64,000 bases of DNA, taken from NCBI GenBank assembly GCA_046046915.1, contig JBJOIT010000002.1, positions 66,451 through 130,450 of the forward strand, given 5' to 3'. Each line of letters starts with the position of its first letter. Positions within the stretch are counted from its first letter, which is position 1. The position numbers and the translations under genes are program-made. Positions 62,408 to 64,000 of the stretch are shown in pieces. The DNA comes from JBEEJZ01 sp046046915. GTDB lineage: Bacteria > Pseudomonadota > Gammaproteobacteria > Burkholderiales > Burkholderiaceae_C. The notes under the pieces were generated by a model. The model was given only the letters and a program-made list of their open reading frames with translations, had not been told where the DNA came from and did not search any database.

Positions 62408-63370
62408 ATGCTCCTGAAGACCGCCGACGACAAGTCCCGACGCCTCGTGCTGCTCGAAGAACTTCAGCACTCCAATCAGCTCGACTACGGCCAGAAGAAG
62501 TGGCTCAAGGACGAGTTGATGCGCTTCAGGAAAGGCATTGAGGGTGAGCGTGAGTCGGCCCATTACCTGGACAACTACTTCAAGCCTGGCCAGAACCATG
62601 TGGTGCTGCACGACCTGCGCTTCGTGGTGGACGGGGACGTAGCGCAGATTGATCACCTCATCCTCAACCGCACCGGCCACATCCTCCTGGTGGAGACCAA
62701 GAACTACGCGGGCGACATCATCGTCAACGAGCATGGCGAGTTCACGGTGAAGTACGGGCCCGATGACTTCGGCATCCCCTCGCCGCTGGAGCAAAGCCGC
62801 CGCCACGAGCGCGTCCTGGCCCGGCTGCTGGAGCGTCTGGAAATAGGTGGCCGAGTTGACAAGCTGCCCGACTTCCACCACGTGGTTATGGTGCACCCCA
62901 AGGCCGTCATCCGGCGTCCGGTCGCGAAGTCCTTCGACACCTCTTTTCTAATTAAGGCGGACCAGTTCCCCACCTGGCACGAGAAGTTCGTCGACAACGT
63001 CGGGGCAGGCGTTATCTTCAAGGCCTTCCTAAATCTGCGCAGCCTAGAGACCCTGGTGGAGTGGGCTGAGAAGCTCAAGCGCCAGCACCAACCGCAGGAC
63101 CTGCTGGCGTTGCCGGAGTTCATGAATCCCAAGGTTGCACCTGCTCTACCCGCCGCTCAGGGTACGCAGACACCAGCACCTGCCACAATTCCGCCCGCGC
63201 CTGCAGAAGCAGTGGATACACGAGGAGCGACCGATTCAGCGCCCGCGAAGAAGCTGGTGTGTGCCCATTGCGGCATGAAAATCAGCTACCCCGAGGGCAA
63301 GTTCTGCTGGAACAATAGCAAGAGCTTCAACGGTCTGCAATATTGCCGGGAGCATCAGGCGCTGTTCTGA
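62408..63370 (+). CDS. NERD-domain (nuclease-related) protein with C-terminal zinc finger
   Basis: A 320-residue protein. A basic helical N-terminus is followed by a NERD domain at about residues 40-150. FRKGIEGERESAHYLDNYF, NHVVLHDLRFV, DVAQIDHLILNRTGHILLVE and TKNYAGDIIVN carry the E...D...ExK pattern of restriction-like nuclease folds. A Pro/Ala linker leads to a C-terminal Cys cluster (CAHCGMKISYPEGKFCWNN, YCREHQ). NERD proteins are linked to DNA processing and mobile or plasmid contexts, but the role is uncertain. No ribosome site is seen before ATG 62408. Likely accessory. Confidence 0.8.
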   Translation: MLLKTADDKSRRLVLLEELQHSNQLDYGQKKWLKDELMRFRKGIEGERESAHYLDNYFKPGQNHVVLHDLRFVVDGDVAQIDHLILNRTGHILLVETKNYAGDIIVNEHGEFTVKYGPDDFGIPSPLEQSRRHERVLARLLERLEIGGRVDKLPDFHHVVMVHPKAVIRRPVAKSFDTSFLIKADQFPTWHEKFVDNVGAGVIFKAFLNLRSLETLVEWAEKLKRQHQPQDLLALPEFMNPKVAPALPAAQGTQTPAPATIPPAPAEAVDTRGATDSAPAKKLVCAHCGMKISYPEGKFCWNNSKSFNGLQYCREHQALF

Positions 63371-63612
63371 CCCGCCAACGATCTGCTTAGGGCTGTACAT
63401 CTGGAGATCACGCATGCGTTCGGACCTCAAGTGGGGATGAGCAGGCAGAATTTGGCTAGACACCAATATTGCAACCACCTTGATGGCAACTGTTCCGGTT
63501 TCTACCAGCAGGTTTTCAGTACCGATCAGGACGACCGTTTCTCTGCGTACTTGCTTTGCGTACTGCCCTGGGCACTATTGCAGGAGCACAGTGCAGTACT
63601 CCCACCTATTGA
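63371..63612. other. Gap without recognisable gene
   Basis: Between the NERD gene and the broken gene at the right edge. Open frames here are short, overlap each other and show no family motif or ribosome site. Nothing can be assigned. Confidence 0.5.
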
Positions 63613-64000
63613 TCAAAATCGCCGCCACCGCCTGCGGTACGAGGAAGAACTCGAAGCCGACTTGACCGTCTTCGCTGGCTCCTTGCACGCCATGCAGATC
63701 CGGCCGTAGTTACCCTTGCCGCTGGCTAGGTTCGGATCATAGAAACCTTTAAGATCTTTAATGTTTGCATTTGGAGCAGAGCTTGGCTTCCTTGTCCTCA
63801 AGAGCCTGGGCCTGCGCCTTGATCCTGCTAACGGACTGAGCCTCCTCGGTTTGCTCGTCTGACAGGTCGATGATCTCCCGTAGCCGTGCACATTGGTTAC
63901 TCTGGCTGAGTGCGGGAGTCAGACAGCGAAGCCATATACTGTGTATTTGACCAGTACCTATGCCTCCCCCAGCCCCTCCCGTGATCCCTCCAGCCCCAGT
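63613..64000 (-). pseudogene. Frameshifted zinc-ribbon protein, cut by the right window edge
   Basis: One minus-strand frame is open from the right edge to a TAA at 63758-63760. It reads LREIIDLSDEQTEEAQSVSR and ends KLCSKCKH. A second frame continues after it: IKDLKGFYDPNLASGKGNYG then RICMACKEP, ending at 63613. Joined, they give the common C-x2-C-x3-K-x2-L-x2-FY...C-x2-C zinc-ribbon pattern, so the gene seems to have lost two bases near 63760. The part at the edge is Gly-rich. Function unknown. A sequencing error would have the same appearance. Confidence 0.55.

Overview
The window looks like a chromosomal segment of a betaproteobacterium, most likely order Burkholderiales, family Comamonadaceae (Rhodoferax/Polaromonas-like). 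This is inferred from high-GC codon use, an aerobic benzoyl-CoA (box) gene with TGCA-N6-TGCA operator boxes, a long Lys/Ala-rich N-terminus on RpoD, a K+-independent proton pyrophosphatase, and the order SRP RNA - dnaX - ybaB/ebfC - recR. The genus cannot be fixed from the sequence alone.

Layout. 1-5.6 kb: a thioesterase cut by the left edge, two carboxymuconolactone-decarboxylase-family genes, a small K+ channel, a PAS-LuxR regulator divergent from scoAB with a perfect palindrome between them, tRNA-Gly(CCC), a membrane diguanylate cyclase and a glycine-zipper lipoprotein. 5.6-15.3 kb: a seven-gene minus-strand catabolic operon (gabT, four ABC transporter genes, a guanidinobutyrase-like ureohydrolase, gabD) with a divergent GabR/MocR-type regulator. 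Together they would import a guanidino/polyamine-type compound and convert it through GABA and succinate semialdehyde to succinate. 15.3-19.7 kb: alaS and a solitary boxB with three regularly spaced BoxR-type boxes. 19.7-21.2 kb: a collapsed type I restriction-modification locus in which hsdM is fused to the tail of hsdS, hsdR keeps only its two ends, and an intact BRO-N gene lies between them.

21.3-29.4 kb: RNA-modification genes (RluA-family, trmB, gluQ), two flavoproteins, a LysR regulator divergent from pirin and a flavodoxin, and a DUF599 membrane protein. 29.4-37 kb: SRP RNA, dnaX (with a nine-A slippage-type tract), ebfC, recR, an orphan solute-binding protein, mltD, gloB, a methyltransferase and rnhA. 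37-41.8 kb: an RND efflux pair without an outer-membrane channel. 41.8-45 kb: moaA-mobA-moeA. 45-50.6 kb: a TonB-dependent receptor, an ABC_sub_bind periplasmic protein, a hybrid histidine kinase and a LuxR-type response regulator, apparently a sensory cassette. 50.7-58.1 kb: membrane and soluble pyrophosphatases, rpoD and dnaG.

58.2-61.7 kb: a short-chain dehydrogenase behind an ACGT-rich palindrome, and a molybdenum hydroxylase pair. 62-64 kb: tRNA-Val(GAC), then sequence of accessory character (a NERD-domain protein and a frameshifted zinc-ribbon gene running off the right edge) that may be the start of a genomic island. I saw no insertion sequence, CRISPR array or rRNA operon. The most unusual items are the collapsed restriction locus with its preserved BRO gene, the phased BoxR boxes ahead of a lone boxB, the dnaX slippage tract and the TonB/solute-binding/hybrid-kinase cassette.
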